Assembly (NCBI RefSeq): GCF_018918325.1
Contig: NZ_JAHLQH010000045.1
Coordinates: 1-64,000, forward strand
Direction: 5' to 3'
Length of the DNA: 64,000 nt
DNA from: Clostridium sp. MSJ-8
Lineage (GTDB): Bacteria; Bacillota; Clostridia; Clostridiales; Clostridiaceae
Shown here: in pieces, positions 18,279-26,965 of the stretch
How the letters are laid out: each line of letters starts with the position of its first letter
How positions within the stretch are numbered: the stretch's first letter is position 1
Position numbers and translations under genes: made by a program
The notes under the pieces: generated by a model
Seen by the model: only the letters and a program-made list of their open reading frames with translations
What the model was told of the DNA's origin: nothing
Database searches by the model: none

Positions 18279-19169
18279 ATGAAACTTGAGATAAAGAATT
18301 TAAGAAAGACTTTTAACAATGAGAAGATTGTCGCACTAGATAATTTGAGTTTAAGCATACCTATAGGTACAAGTTTTGGAGTGCTAGGTAGAAATGGTGC
18401 GGGAAAGACTACAATAATAAGAATATTATTGCAGATATATGGTAAGGATTCTGGATCAATATTATATGATGGAAGAGATATATTTAAAGAAAAAATAAGA
18501 ATAGGATATCTTCCAGAGGAAAGAGGAATATATTTAAAAATTACTGTTAAGGAACAACTTAAATACTTTGGTAAGTTAAAGGGACTATCAGGTAAACAAG
18601 CAGAAATAAATGCAAAAAAGTGGCTTGAGAGACTTGGAATATCTGAGTATTATAATAGAAAAGTTGAGGAGTTATCTAAGGGAAATAAACAAAAGGTACA
18701 ATTAATAACAGCGTTAATTGATAATCCAGAAATTATTATTTTGGATGAACCTTTTAGTGGATTAGATCCTGTTAATGTGGAATTGTTTAAATCGGTGTTT
18801 AAAGAACTGCTAGAACAAAAGAAAACTATTATTTTTTCAAGTCATAGAATTGATGATGTAGAAGAATTTTGTGACAATGTTGTACTGTTGAATAAAGGAA
18901 AGATAGTTGATTATGGGACTGTTTCAGAAATAAAAAATAAATTCGGGAAAAAAATATTAACATTAGAAACAGATAAAGAGATATGTGGAATATTAAATGA
19001 CTTAGAATTAGAACATGAAAAAGTAAATTCGTCATATAAGATTACATTAGATAATGCTTATAACATAGGTCATTTGATTGAAAATATTGTAAGAGAAAAA
19101 ATACTTATAAATAATATAAGTGTTGATCAAGTGTCATTAAATAAAATATTTATAGAAAAATTATCATAA
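18279..19169 (+). CDS. ABC transporter ATP-binding protein, NatA type
   Basis: 296 residues. Walker A GRNGAGKTT, signature LSKGNKQKV, Walker B IIILDEPFSGLDP and switch His in SSHRID. The C-terminal extension (about 210-296) is typical of NatA and bacteriocin-immunity or export ATPases. It pairs with the permease 17 bases downstream. It lies between the two-component system and the peptide operon, so export of, or immunity to, the modified peptide is the likeliest role. Sodium export, as in NatAB, is the alternative. RBS AGGAGGAG. Confidence 0.88.
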   Translation: MKLEIKNLRKTFNNEKIVALDNLSLSIPIGTSFGVLGRNGAGKTTIIRILLQIYGKDSGSILYDGRDIFKEKIRIGYLPEERGIYLKITVKEQLKYFGKLKGLSGKQAEINAKKWLERLGISEYYNRKVEELSKGNKQKVQLITALIDNPEIIILDEPFSGLDPVNVELFKSVFKELLEQKKTIIFSSHRIDDVEEFCDNVVLLNKGKIVDYGTVSEIKNKFGKKILTLETDKEICGILNDLELEHEKVNSSYKITLDNAYNIGHLIENIVREKILINNISVDQVSLNKIFIEKLS

Positions 19170-19186
19170 GGTATGGAGGAAGAAAA

Positions 19187-20401
19187 ATGAATAATTTTTT
19201 AAATACTGTGTGGTTTACATTTAAAAATAAGGTTAAGAGTAAGTTCTTTTTAATATCAACAATAATATTTGGAGTTTTGATTATAGGTGGAATGAATTTT
19301 ACAGCTTTAAAGAATATATTTACAGATGATTCTACTGCTTCTAAATCAGCAACTATAATTATAAATAATATGAGTGAGACATTTATAGTTGATAAAGAAG
19401 AAATGGAGAAATTGTTTCCAGATGACAATATTGCGTTTGTAGATAACTCAAGAGAAGCAAAAAAAATATTAAATAAAAATCTAGAAAATATGATGTTAAG
19501 TATAGAGGATAATGCGGAAAAAATATATGATATTAAAATATATAAGGGTAGACATGCAGATGCAAGTAAAATAAGCACTTTAGCAGAAGCTACAAAACAA
19601 TTATCTAGATATAGTATAATGCAGCAATTAGAAGTTGATAGTACTATACAAACTGCATTAATGGCAGAACCTCAAATAGAATATTGCACTAGTAGTGAAA
19701 CATCAGATGGCCGAATGGCTATAGCTTATATTTTAACATTAGCATTTATGATATTACTTAATTTTTATGTTCAAGGAGTAGCAGGAACAATAGTATCTGA
19801 AAAAAATAATAGAGTAATAGAGGTATTGTTAACATCAGCAAAGTCTACTCAATTATTCTTTGGCAAAATAGTAGGAAATTGTATGGCTTCTATAGCACAA
19901 ATAGTGTTGTTAGGTATAGTAGGAGTAGGGACATATATGATCAGTGGAGTTGAACCATTTGAATTTCAAGGTATTTCAATAGACTTATCAATATTAACAA
20001 AAGGACAATTAGCATTAGTAGTAGTATTCTTCATACTAGGTTATTTAATGTATTCGTTAGCAGCTGGAGCATTAGCTTCTTTTGCAAATAATAATGATGA
20101 TTTAAATCAAGCTATATTACCAGTTACAATATGTTTTATGGTTAGTGTTGTCTTAGCTATGGCATATTTAATATATCCTAATATAAGTGTGTTAAATACT
20201 TTATCGTGTATACCGTTATTCTCGCCTATGGTTATGATAATAAGAGTTGTAATGGCAGATATAAGTAATACAGCCATTATTGTAAATGCAGTACTTTTAG
20301 TAATGACAATAGTAGCATTCTCATTAATAGGTAGTTTTATATATAGTAAAGGAACATTAAATGATAGTAAAAAATTATCATTTTTATCGATATTTAAATA
20401 G
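19187..20401 (+). CDS. ABC-2 type permease, NatB type
   Basis: 404 residues. One N-terminal helix (about 18-38) is followed by a large extracellular domain (40-170) and five or six C-terminal helices starting near 180, the NatB layout. The cytosolic motif VSEKNNRVIEVLL is typical of this family. It forms the membrane half of the transporter with the preceding ATPase. RBS GGAGG at about 19176. A 28-codon gene follows 15 bases later. Confidence 0.85.
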   Translation: MNNFLNTVWFTFKNKVKSKFFLISTIIFGVLIIGGMNFTALKNIFTDDSTASKSATIIINNMSETFIVDKEEMEKLFPDDNIAFVDNSREAKKILNKNLENMMLSIEDNAEKIYDIKIYKGRHADASKISTLAEATKQLSRYSIMQQLEVDSTIQTALMAEPQIEYCTSSETSDGRMAIAYILTLAFMILLNFYVQGVAGTIVSEKNNRVIEVLLTSAKSTQLFFGKIVGNCMASIAQIVLLGIVGVGTYMISGVEPFEFQGISIDLSILTKGQLALVVVFFILGYLMYSLAAGALASFANNNDDLNQAILPVTICFMVSVVLAMAYLIYPNISVLNTLSCIPLFSPMVMIIRVVMADISNTAIIVNAVLLVMTIVAFSLIGSFIYSKGTLNDSKKLSFLSIFK

Positions 20402-20416
20402 AGAGGGGAATATTTT

Positions 20417-20503
20417 ATGAATCATATTATATTATTGTTAGCAGGAATAGGTGTATCAATGTTAATAGCTTATGCTGTTAAACCAAAGAAAATGAAAAAA
20501 TAA
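20417..20503 (+). CDS. 28-residue membrane peptide after the ABC transporter
   Basis: One hydrophobic helix (IILLLAGIGVSMLIAYAV) is followed by a Lys-rich tail (KPKKMKK). The site GAGAGGGGA lies 7 bases before the ATG, and a strong terminator follows the stop. There is no Cys, so it is not an AgrD-type cyclic autoinducer. It could be a small transporter subunit, an immunity peptide or a signal. Translation is likely from the ribosome site; function unknown. Confidence 0.6.
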   Translation: MNHIILLLAGIGVSMLIAYAVKPKKMKK

Positions 20504-20519
20504 AATTGATATAAAGTAG

Positions 20520-20563
20520 CTGTCGTATTAAAAGTTAAAAACTTTTAATGCGACAGTTTTTTT
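20520..20563 (+). terminator. Strong terminator of the ABC operon
   Basis: CTGTCG-T-ATTAAAAGTT pairs with AACTTTTAAT-G-CGACAG (20520-20556) and is followed by seven T. Confidence 0.9.
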
Positions 20564-20705
20564 ACAATAAAATATTTTAGTCCTGTGTATTCCATTCGTG
20601 TTTATGATGTGCAAAAATATTAGATTAATTATATCAAATTATTTGCAAGACTAACTTCCGTTTCGTTTATGAAGCGTAAATTATTTTTTCAATTTACAGG
20701 CATAA

Positions 20706-20756
20706 AAAAAGTATCTTCTATTAGTAGTTTTTAACTACTAATAGAAGATACTTTTT
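20706..20756. terminator. Bidirectional hairpin
   Basis: A 24-bp perfect stem with core GTATCTTCTATTAGTAGTT, a three-base loop, A on the left and T on the right. The 140 bases between this and the previous terminator hold no reading frame and could be a short RNA. Confidence 0.75.
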
Positions 20757-21206
20757 CTAATTAAGTTATTTTAACAAAAAAAATATTTAAATAAATAAAA
20801 CATATTAAATACACCTCAAAATCATTATTTAGTATGTACTAAGTATATATTGGAAAAGGTTTTCAAAACGGTTTTATGTAAATAAAGCCTAAAAATATGA
20901 ATGAAGTATTTAATAAAATTAAAATAATTACTTTCGTGTACTGTATAGTGATTTTCGTGTAGATGATTATAGAAATTTAGGCGTTATCATTAATAAACTA
21001 CATATTTTCATGCCAATATTGATGAAAAACATAAGAAGAAAAAGAATAAAAGTAATTATGAATAATATGTAAAGCACAAAATTAAGTTTGACTTATTTTT
21101 GTGTATTATAAAATAACCTTTTAGGTAATAGATGAAATATATAGAGAAAGATAAGGTAAGATAAAGATGTTCCAAGGGAACAACAAAATAACAAAGGAGG
21201 CTTGAA
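20757..21206 (+). other. 450-base leader of the peptide operon
   Basis: No credible reading frame. It contains the 9-bp direct repeat at 20932-20961 and a TTGACT box at 21088-21093 with AT-rich sequence after it. The AAAGGAGG site for the SDR gene is at about 21193. The promoter cannot be fixed from sequence. Confidence 0.5.
20932..20961 (+). promoter_or_regulatory. Perfect 9-bp direct repeat with 21-bp spacing: candidate LytTR site
   Basis: TTTCGTGTA occurs at 20932-20940 and again at 20953-20961, start to start 21 bp, leaving a 12-bp gap. Two 9-bp direct repeats separated by 12 to 13 bp is the known AgrA/ComE-type LytTR binding geometry. A LytTR regulator is encoded 5 kb upstream. Binding is inferred. 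Confidence 0.55.
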
Positions 21207-21974
21207 ATGAATTTTAAGTTAAAAGATAAGGTTGTACTAATAACTGGATGTAGCAGAGGAATAGGATTAGGAATAGCAACTGAATTTGCAAGTTTAGGAG
21301 CAACATTAGTATTAACGGAAATTAAAGAAAGATTTGAAGAATTAACAAAAGTAAAGAAACAGCTAGAAGAGAAGTTTCAAGTTGACATTGAAATTTTGTG
21401 CTTGGATATAAAAGATATAAAAGATATTAGAAAAAAATTAGGTGAATTAAAAGAACCTTTTAATAAGATAGATATTTTAGTTAATAATGCTGGAATAAAT
21501 ATTATTAAAGATTCTCTAGAACTTTTAGAAGATGAATGGGATCAAGTATTAGATGTGAATTTAAAAGGAACGTTTTTTATGACACAGCATGTCGTAAAAA
21601 GTATGATAGTAAATAATATTAATGGTTCAATAATAAATATTGCATCTCAACATGGAGTGATAGGTAATTTGAATAGAGCAGCATATTGTTCTAGTAAAGC
21701 AGGAATAATTAATTTGACTAGAGCATTGTCGTATGAATGGGCGAAGTATGGTGTAAGAATTAATTGCATAAGTCCAACATATGTTGAAACAGACAATAAT
21801 AGAGAATATTTAAATTCAAGTAAAGGTAAAAGAGAATATTTAAATAAAATACCAATAAAAAAATATGCAAAACCCGAACATATTGCAAAAGCGTGTGTAT
21901 TCTTAAGTGATACTGATTCGGAACTAATCACAGGACAAAATATAATAATAGATGGTGGTTACACTAGTATATAG
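21207..21974 (+). CDS. Short-chain dehydrogenase/reductase (FabG-like)
   Basis: 255 residues, full SDR length. The nucleotide-binding motif is TGCSRGIG and NNAG follows strand 4. The catalytic residues are Ser147 (NIASQHG), Tyr160 and Lys164 (YCSSK). The C-terminal SELITGQNIIIDGG is typical of FabG-type enzymes. The acidic end of strand 2 (LTEIKER) favours NAD over NADP, though not decisively. It is the first gene of the peptide operon, 13 bases before the SPASM gene, so it probably oxidises or reduces a group on the precursor peptide or on an aminotransferase product. RBS AAAGGAGG. Confidence 0.85.
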   Translation: MNFKLKDKVVLITGCSRGIGLGIATEFASLGATLVLTEIKERFEELTKVKKQLEEKFQVDIEILCLDIKDIKDIRKKLGELKEPFNKIDILVNNAGINIIKDSLELLEDEWDQVLDVNLKGTFFMTQHVVKSMIVNNINGSIINIASQHGVIGNLNRAAYCSSKAGIINLTRALSYEWAKYGVRINCISPTYVETDNNREYLNSSKGKREYLNKIPIKKYAKPEHIAKACVFLSDTDSELITGQNIIIDGGYTSI

Positions 21975-21987
21975 GGGGATAAAAAGT

Positions 21988-24048
21988 ATGAAGGAAGTTG
22001 TATTAGTAGATATTAAATTAAATTTAGATTGTATATATTCGATAGGACAAAGCAATAAAACAATTTTGTTAAAAAATATTTTAGAGAAAAATAATGTTAC
22101 TACTTTTCAGTATATTGAATCAAGTTTACCTAATGTTATAGATATTGTTGACGAGATACTATCATTTACTGAAGAAAATATAATATTTAGAGTAACAGAT
22201 ATGAATTATAAGTTGGTTTGCAAATTGATAGAGTTATTAAAAGAAGAATGTGATGATGCAAATATTATATTGTTTGGAGATGTAGAGGGAGAAATAGAAG
22301 GCATAAAGATACATAATGAAAATCAGGATTATATAACTGGCATTTTAGAAAATTTAGAAATTGATAATTATGATCTTTCCAATATGGATATATATGAATT
22401 TGATAACGTAGATGGAATAAAAGAGTGTGAGAATTTCCTTGTAGATTTAACAGATTATAATTCAGAGGTAATTGATTTAGAGATTATAAAGAAGAATATA
22501 GAACATATTTTAAACAAAAATGAAGATTTAAAAATATTTTTTAAATCTAAAGAATTAATTAATATAGGTCAAGAAAACTTGAAGAAAATTATAAATATTA
22601 CTCAGGAAAATAACGGACAATACGGAATAATGGTGGAAGCAATTAATGATCTTAATCAGCTAGAGGAGTTTAATTATTCAAGTATAATATTTAGAACTAA
22701 AATGTTAGAGGATATTTATTCTGAAGAGGTTTCTAATAAAGTAAAAGACAATTGTGAAGTGGCAATTATAGTTTCAGATTATGATGCCAATAAACATAAT
22801 TCAATGATAGAAGAGTTAATGATGAAGGTAAGTGCAACAAGAATAAGAGTGTTTGTTTCAAATGAAGAAAAGAATTTTAGTTGTGTTTATGTAAATAGTA
22901 TTACTGGTATAAAGAATATGGCTATAGAAAATGGGCTTATGATGTGGTACCAAGGCACATATCCTCCAACAGCACTAAATAATACTGTAAAACATATATA
23001 TTTAAGTGAACATATAGAAGAATCAAAACTTAAGGAATTAGATAAAATAGCGTCTGTAAATCATGCAATTATATCAAATTCAAATGATAAAAATAGTGGA
23101 ATATCGTATAGCAAACATGAACATGTAATAAAAAAAGGTGTTAAATCAAATATTCAAATAGGATTAGACAAAGGTTCCTTTGGAAAAAGATATATAGAGG
23201 TTCAATATAAAGAAGTAAGAAATATATCAGACTTTTCAGGTAATAATTATATGTTAAAGATATTAGATGATGAAGATCTAGAAGTATTTAGAAATGACAT
23301 AGAGATATTTAACAAGGTTGGAAAGCTTCCTATATATATGGTTAATGGAATATTAAAGAACTCATGTAGATTTTTACCGAAGGGAAGATGCCAAGTCAAT
23401 TCAATACCAAGAATCGATATAGATGGACAAGGCAAAATTAGTAGTTGTGATAGTGAATATAAAATAGGTGAATTAGGAGACGACTACTTTGACTTAATGA
23501 ATAATATATATAAAAAGTCTAGTGAAGAAACAATTAATAGAAATTGTTCAGAATGTAGCGCTATAGATAAGTGTGGAGCTTGTAAGATGCTACCAGGGGT
23601 GGTGAGTAGAGAAAAGTATTGCTCATTGATGATGGAAGTTGATAATATTGATAAATTTATAATTAGTTCTTTGGTAATTAAGATGCTTATGGATTCTTCT
23701 AAATATTTTAGTGATATAGATGTAGAAGAAATAAGGATAATTAATAGAAATGTTAATAATCTATTTAATAAAAGTGTTAAGAAAGATTCAAATAGTATAG
23801 TAAAAGAGAGCGTAGTAATGATAAAAGTTAGAGATGAAGTTATGTTATTTGACCTTATTACTAATAATGTTATTGCAATATCATCATTAGTTTCATATAC
23901 CTTAGAAGGTTATATGAAAGGATATCACTTAGAGGAAATAAAGCAAATATCGAAGTCTGAATTTGAAGACAATAATGATATTGAAAAATGTATAGAAGAA
24001 GCTACAGCACAATTAGAATATTCAGAAATTATAGAAAGGATTGCATAG
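21988..24048 (+). CDS. SPASM and PqqD-like peptide-maturation protein without radical-SAM cysteines
   Basis: 686 residues; ATG at 21988 preceded by AGGGGGAT. Residues 1-110 resemble a B12-binding-type Rossmann domain, followed by a TIM-barrel-like region to about 450. Neither contains CxxxCxxC, so an S-adenosylmethionine iron-sulfur site is missing. Residues 460-545 are a SPASM domain: Cys460, 468, 487 (GKISSC), then 520, 523, 529, 532 (CxxCx5CxxC) and 545. This can hold auxiliary iron-sulfur clusters. Residues 605-686 resemble a PqqD RiPP recognition element (VMLFDLITNNVIAISSLV). It probably binds the leader peptides encoded downstream. Catalytic role uncertain: scaffold, redox partner or a diverged enzyme. 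Confidence 0.75.
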   Translation: MKEVVLVDIKLNLDCIYSIGQSNKTILLKNILEKNNVTTFQYIESSLPNVIDIVDEILSFTEENIIFRVTDMNYKLVCKLIELLKEECDDANIILFGDVEGEIEGIKIHNENQDYITGILENLEIDNYDLSNMDIYEFDNVDGIKECENFLVDLTDYNSEVIDLEIIKKNIEHILNKNEDLKIFFKSKELINIGQENLKKIINITQENNGQYGIMVEAINDLNQLEEFNYSSIIFRTKMLEDIYSEEVSNKVKDNCEVAIIVSDYDANKHNSMIEELMMKVSATRIRVFVSNEEKNFSCVYVNSITGIKNMAIENGLMMWYQGTYPPTALNNTVKHIYLSEHIEESKLKELDKIASVNHAIISNSNDKNSGISYSKHEHVIKKGVKSNIQIGLDKGSFGKRYIEVQYKEVRNISDFSGNNYMLKILDDEDLEVFRNDIEIFNKVGKLPIYMVNGILKNSCRFLPKGRCQVNSIPRIDIDGQGKISSCDSEYKIGELGDDYFDLMNNIYKKSSEETINRNCSECSAIDKCGACKMLPGVVSREKYCSLMMEVDNIDKFIISSLVIKMLMDSSKYFSDIDVEEIRIINRNVNNLFNKSVKKDSNSIVKESVVMIKVRDEVMLFDLITNNVIAISSLVSYTLEGYMKGYHLEEIKQISKSEFEDNNDIEKCIEEATAQLEYSEIIERIA

Positions 24049-24050
24049 AT

Positions 24051-24830
24051 ATGAGATATTATGGAATGTTTCAAGATATAAAGGATACTGATTTAGATGT
24101 AATAGAAAGTGAAATATATGATGATTACTTTGCAGAATTCTATCATAAATTTTGTGGAATAACTACATATGATTTGGATTTCTATTTACAAGAAGCGTTT
24201 TCATTCAATAGAAGAGATATAAAGATATTAGAACTTGCATGTGGAACTGGAAGAATAACAATACCATTATTAGAAAGAGGTTTTACAGTTGAAGCTATAG
24301 ATTTGTCAGAATCTATGTTGGGAGTATTAAGAAGAAACCTAGAAGGTTTGCCAAGAAAGTTAAGGAAAAATGTTAACATCAAAAATATGAATATTCTTGA
24401 CTTAGACTATGAAGAAGAATTTGATATGGTAATATTTCCAGCAACTACAATATGTTTATTAAATGAAGAGGAGATAAGTATATTATTCAACAAAGTATAT
24501 AAAGCAATAAAAAAGGGTGGAAAGTTTATATTTGATTATAAAAATGAAGATGAAAGCAAATCTGGCTTCATTAATGGAAATAGGAATTTTATTGTAGTTG
24601 ATAAGAATGAAGATTGCATATATCAAGAATTTATAGATTATGATAATCATGAAACAATAGTGAATTTTTATGTAGAAAAGGATAATAAAAAATATTTATC
24701 ATCTACTACAAAAAATATGATGATGAAAAGGAATATAGAAAATCATATTATTAATTCTTATTTTGATGAAGATAATTGTTTAGATGAACATTTAAATGGT
24801 GACGTAAGAATGAATGTATTAATGAAGTGA
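24051..24830 (+). CDS. Class I SAM-dependent methyltransferase
   Basis: 259 residues. Motif I LELACGTGR, motif II EAIDLSESML and a motif IV region DMVIFPATT. The start chosen is ATG 24051, two bases after the upstream stop and preceded by AAAGGA; an earlier in-frame ATG at 23988 lies inside the previous gene. The tight packing between the SPASM gene and the aminotransferase places it in the peptide-maturation operon. Its target could be a peptide terminus, side chain or small precursor; the sequence does not say. Confidence 0.82.
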   Translation: MRYYGMFQDIKDTDLDVIESEIYDDYFAEFYHKFCGITTYDLDFYLQEAFSFNRRDIKILELACGTGRITIPLLERGFTVEAIDLSESMLGVLRRNLEGLPRKLRKNVNIKNMNILDLDYEEEFDMVIFPATTICLLNEEEISILFNKVYKAIKKGGKFIFDYKNEDESKSGFINGNRNFIVVDKNEDCIYQEFIDYDNHETIVNFYVEKDNKKYLSSTTKNMMMKRNIENHIINSYFDEDNCLDEHLNGDVRMNVLMK

Positions 24831-24840
24831 GGTGAATAGA

Positions 24841-26157
24841 ATGTATAATTTATATCATCCTTTAAGATCTTTTGAAGAGGGAGAAGATTATGTAGAAGTA
24901 GTTGAATCAGAAGGAATTATATTAAAGGATTCAAGAGGAAAAGAATATAAAGATTTTATTAGTGGCTTATGGAATATGCCATTAGGTTATTCAAATGAAA
25001 AAGTTAAAAATTCAATAAAGGATCAATTAGATAGATTACCATATGTTAATTTATTTAACTTGTCTAATGATATAGATAAAAAGTTAGCAGAAAAGCTTTA
25101 TCTAATGACAGATAAGGAATTTGTTAAGACAATATATACATGTACAGGTTCAGAATCAATAGAAGTTGCAATTAAGTTAGCTCATAAATATCAGTATATA
25201 TTGGGAAATAAGGACAAAAAAAATATTGCGGTATTAGACATGTCTTATCACGGCACTTATTATGGGTCAATGTCTGTAAGTGGAATGGATTATCCTTTTG
25301 TTAAGGAAGGCTATGGTCAAATTTTAAACAATATAAAATATTTAAAAACTCCAATGTGTAGGTGTTGTAAAACTGAAGATATAAAGGATTCATGCATGAA
25401 AGAATTCATGTCAGATTTAGAGCTATTTATAGAGGAAAATGGTGATGAATTAGCTGCATTTCTATTAGAACCTATTTTAGGATCAGCAGGGGTGATTCCT
25501 ATTCCAAAACAGTATATGAATAGAATAAAACAGGTGTGTGAAGAAAAAGACATATTATTGATATTTGATGAAGTAGCAACTGGATTTGCTAGAACAGGTA
25601 GTATGTTTGCATATGAATTATATGGAGTTAAGCCAGATATAATGCTTCTATCTAAAGGAATAAATAATGGATACATTCCAATGGGAGCAGCACTTATTAA
25701 TGATAAAGTGAATAAAGTTATGAGTAGTGTAGAAGAACCTTTCTTTCATTTATCTACTCAAAATGGTAATCCATTAGGTTGTGCATCTGCATTAGCATCT
25801 ATAGAGATATATGAAGAAGAGAATTACTGTGAGATAGTTAGAGAAAAAGGTGAAAAATTTAAAGAAATGTTAATTAACAAATTAGGAAAATATCCTAGTG
25901 TTTTTGAAATAAGGCAAGTTGGATTTATGTTTGCCATAGAATTAAGTAAGAGCAAGACTGAACGTCTTAAAATAGACGATTTTAGAATAGAAGAATTAAT
26001 CAAAAAATTAGTTTATAAAGGAACTCTTATTTATGGATATTATACAAGTATTAGTTCTGGATTAACATTAATGCCTTCCTTCATTACAACAGAGGAAGAA
26101 TGGCTAGCAGGAATAAAAGATATTGAGAATGCTATAAAAAGAGTAGCAATTTCTTAA
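24841..26157 (+). CDS. Class III PLP-dependent aminotransferase
   Basis: 438 residues. The PLP motif is FDEVATGFARTGSMFA, the Schiff-base Lys272 lies in LLSKGINNGY, and the phosphate-site GSESIEVAIKLA is present. The closest general class is omega-amino-acid or GABA-type aminotransferases. The start is ATG 24841 behind GTGAGGTGA; a GTG nine bases earlier is also in frame. As the fourth gene of the operon, with an SDR upstream, it suggests formation or removal of an amine at a carbonyl. This may be on the peptide itself, which would be unusual, or on a small molecule attached to it. Confidence 0.85.
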   Translation: MYNLYHPLRSFEEGEDYVEVVESEGIILKDSRGKEYKDFISGLWNMPLGYSNEKVKNSIKDQLDRLPYVNLFNLSNDIDKKLAEKLYLMTDKEFVKTIYTCTGSESIEVAIKLAHKYQYILGNKDKKNIAVLDMSYHGTYYGSMSVSGMDYPFVKEGYGQILNNIKYLKTPMCRCCKTEDIKDSCMKEFMSDLELFIEENGDELAAFLLEPILGSAGVIPIPKQYMNRIKQVCEEKDILLIFDEVATGFARTGSMFAYELYGVKPDIMLLSKGINNGYIPMGAALINDKVNKVMSSVEEPFFHLSTQNGNPLGCASALASIEIYEEENYCEIVREKGEKFKEMLINKLGKYPSVFEIRQVGFMFAIELSKSKTERLKIDDFRIEELIKKLVYKGTLIYGYYTSISSGLTLMPSFITTEEEWLAGIKDIENAIKRVAIS

Positions 26158-26185
26158 GAAAGTTTTATGAAAGGATCTAGTAAAT

Positions 26186-26272
26186 ATGGTTGAGTTCATA
26201 AATAATATATTGATTCTTTTGTCAAAAGAGCCAGTGCCAAATGACGAGAGTGAGAATCAAATAATAATTTAA
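26186..26272 (+). CDS. Possible 28-residue peptide
   Basis: It begins MVEFINNILILLSKE and ends DESENQIII. AAAGGA lies 10 bases before the ATG. It has no Cys and no similarity to the downstream precursors. It may be a short translated leader. Weak evidence. Confidence 0.3.
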   Translation: MVEFINNILILLSKEPVPNDESENQIII

Positions 26273-26366
26273 TTCAGATATTTTAAAGATAGTATGAAAA
26301 TTGAATTATCATTATTATTGATAATTTTAATATAAAAAAATAATAAATTAGGAGGTGAAAGATATT

Positions 26367-26429
26367 ATGATTATAGGACCAATGATACCAATAATACCAA
26401 TATTTATAGCAAAAATATTATTTAAATAA
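26367..26429 (+). CDS. 20-residue hydrophobic peptide with Pro-Ile repeats
   Basis: Reads MIIGPMIPIIPIF then IAKILFK, preceded by AGGAGGTGAAA at the ideal distance. The ribosome site is as strong as those of the precursors that follow. It has no leader-like charged part, so it may act unmodified, for example as a membrane-active or signal peptide. An AT-only hairpin (about 26296-26330) precedes it and could attenuate or process the transcript. Confidence 0.45.
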   Translation: MIIGPMIPIIPIFIAKILFK

Positions 26430-26477
26430 AAATAATCTAATATAAAAAATATTAAAATTAATTAGGAGGAAAATGAA

Positions 26478-26588
26478 ATGAAAAATAATGAAGTAAGAGT
26501 AGAAAAACTAGAAAAGGTACAAGCTCCATGTGAATGGTGTTTTGCAGCAGGAGTAGGCGTAGGAATAGCAATAATAGCATTAACATAA
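26478..26588 (+). CDS. RiPP precursor peptide 1 (CEWC type)
   Basis: 36 residues. The charged leader MKNNEVRVEKLEKVQAP precedes the core-like CEWCFAAGVGVGIAIIALT. Preceded by AGGAGG. The protein is identical to the next one. The leader motif VEKLEKVQAP is conserved in all five copies. The core starts with CxxC followed by FAAGVG and a hydrophobic tail ending ALT. Assignment as a modified-peptide precursor rests on size, repetition, leader conservation and the adjoining PqqD-domain and M50 genes. Confidence 0.8.
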   Translation: MKNNEVRVEKLEKVQAPCEWCFAAGVGVGIAIIALT

Positions 26589-26639
26589 TAGGTAAATAAT
26601 AAATCAAAAAATATATAGATTAATTAGGAGGAAAATAAA

Positions 26640-26750
26640 ATGAAAAATAATGAAGTAAGAGTAGAAAAATTAGAAAAGGTACAAGCTCCATGTGAATGGT
26701 GTTTTGCAGCAGGAGTAGGTGTAGGAATAGCAATAATAGCATTAACTTAA
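26640..26750 (+). CDS. RiPP precursor peptide 2 (CEWC type)
   Basis: 36 residues, the same amino-acid sequence as precursor 1 with three silent changes. It starts 162 bases after precursor 1, so the unit includes the intergenic AGGAGG segment. A recent tandem duplication. Confidence 0.8.
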   Translation: MKNNEVRVEKLEKVQAPCEWCFAAGVGVGIAIIALT

Positions 26751-26800
26751 TAAGTAAATAATGAATAAAAAATATATAGATCAATTAAGAGGGAAATAAA

Positions 26801-26914
26801 ATGAAAAATAATGAAATAAGAGTAGAAAAACTAGAAAAAGTACAAGCACCATGTCATGGATGTTGCTTCGCTGTAGGTATAGGTTTAGTTGCAACAGTAG
26901 TTGCATTAACATAA
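26801..26914 (+). CDS. RiPP precursor peptide 3 (CHGCC type, intermediate)
   Basis: 37 residues. The leader MKNNEIRVEKLEKVQAP is like peptides 1 and 2; the core CHGCCFAVGIGLVATVVALT is like peptides 4 and 5 but one residue longer. The ribosome site is weaker (AAGAGGG). It joins the two subtypes, which suggests recombination or stepwise divergence. Confidence 0.8.
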   Translation: MKNNEIRVEKLEKVQAPCHGCCFAVGIGLVATVVALT

Positions 26915-26965
26915 TAAAAAATATAAATCATAAAAATAAAATGTAGTGGAAAAGGAGAAAAAAAT

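Noticed and set aside
20417-20503. AgrD-type cyclic autoinducer peptide
   Set aside because: It has no Cys or Ser in a thiolactone context, and no AgrB-type protease gene is present.
21988-24048. Active radical-SAM maturase
   Set aside because: No CxxxCxxC motif exists in residues 1-459; the only grouped cysteines belong to the SPASM region.
26761-26799. 12-codon frame before precursor 3
   Set aside because: It lacks a ribosome site and consists of the repeated intergenic segment.
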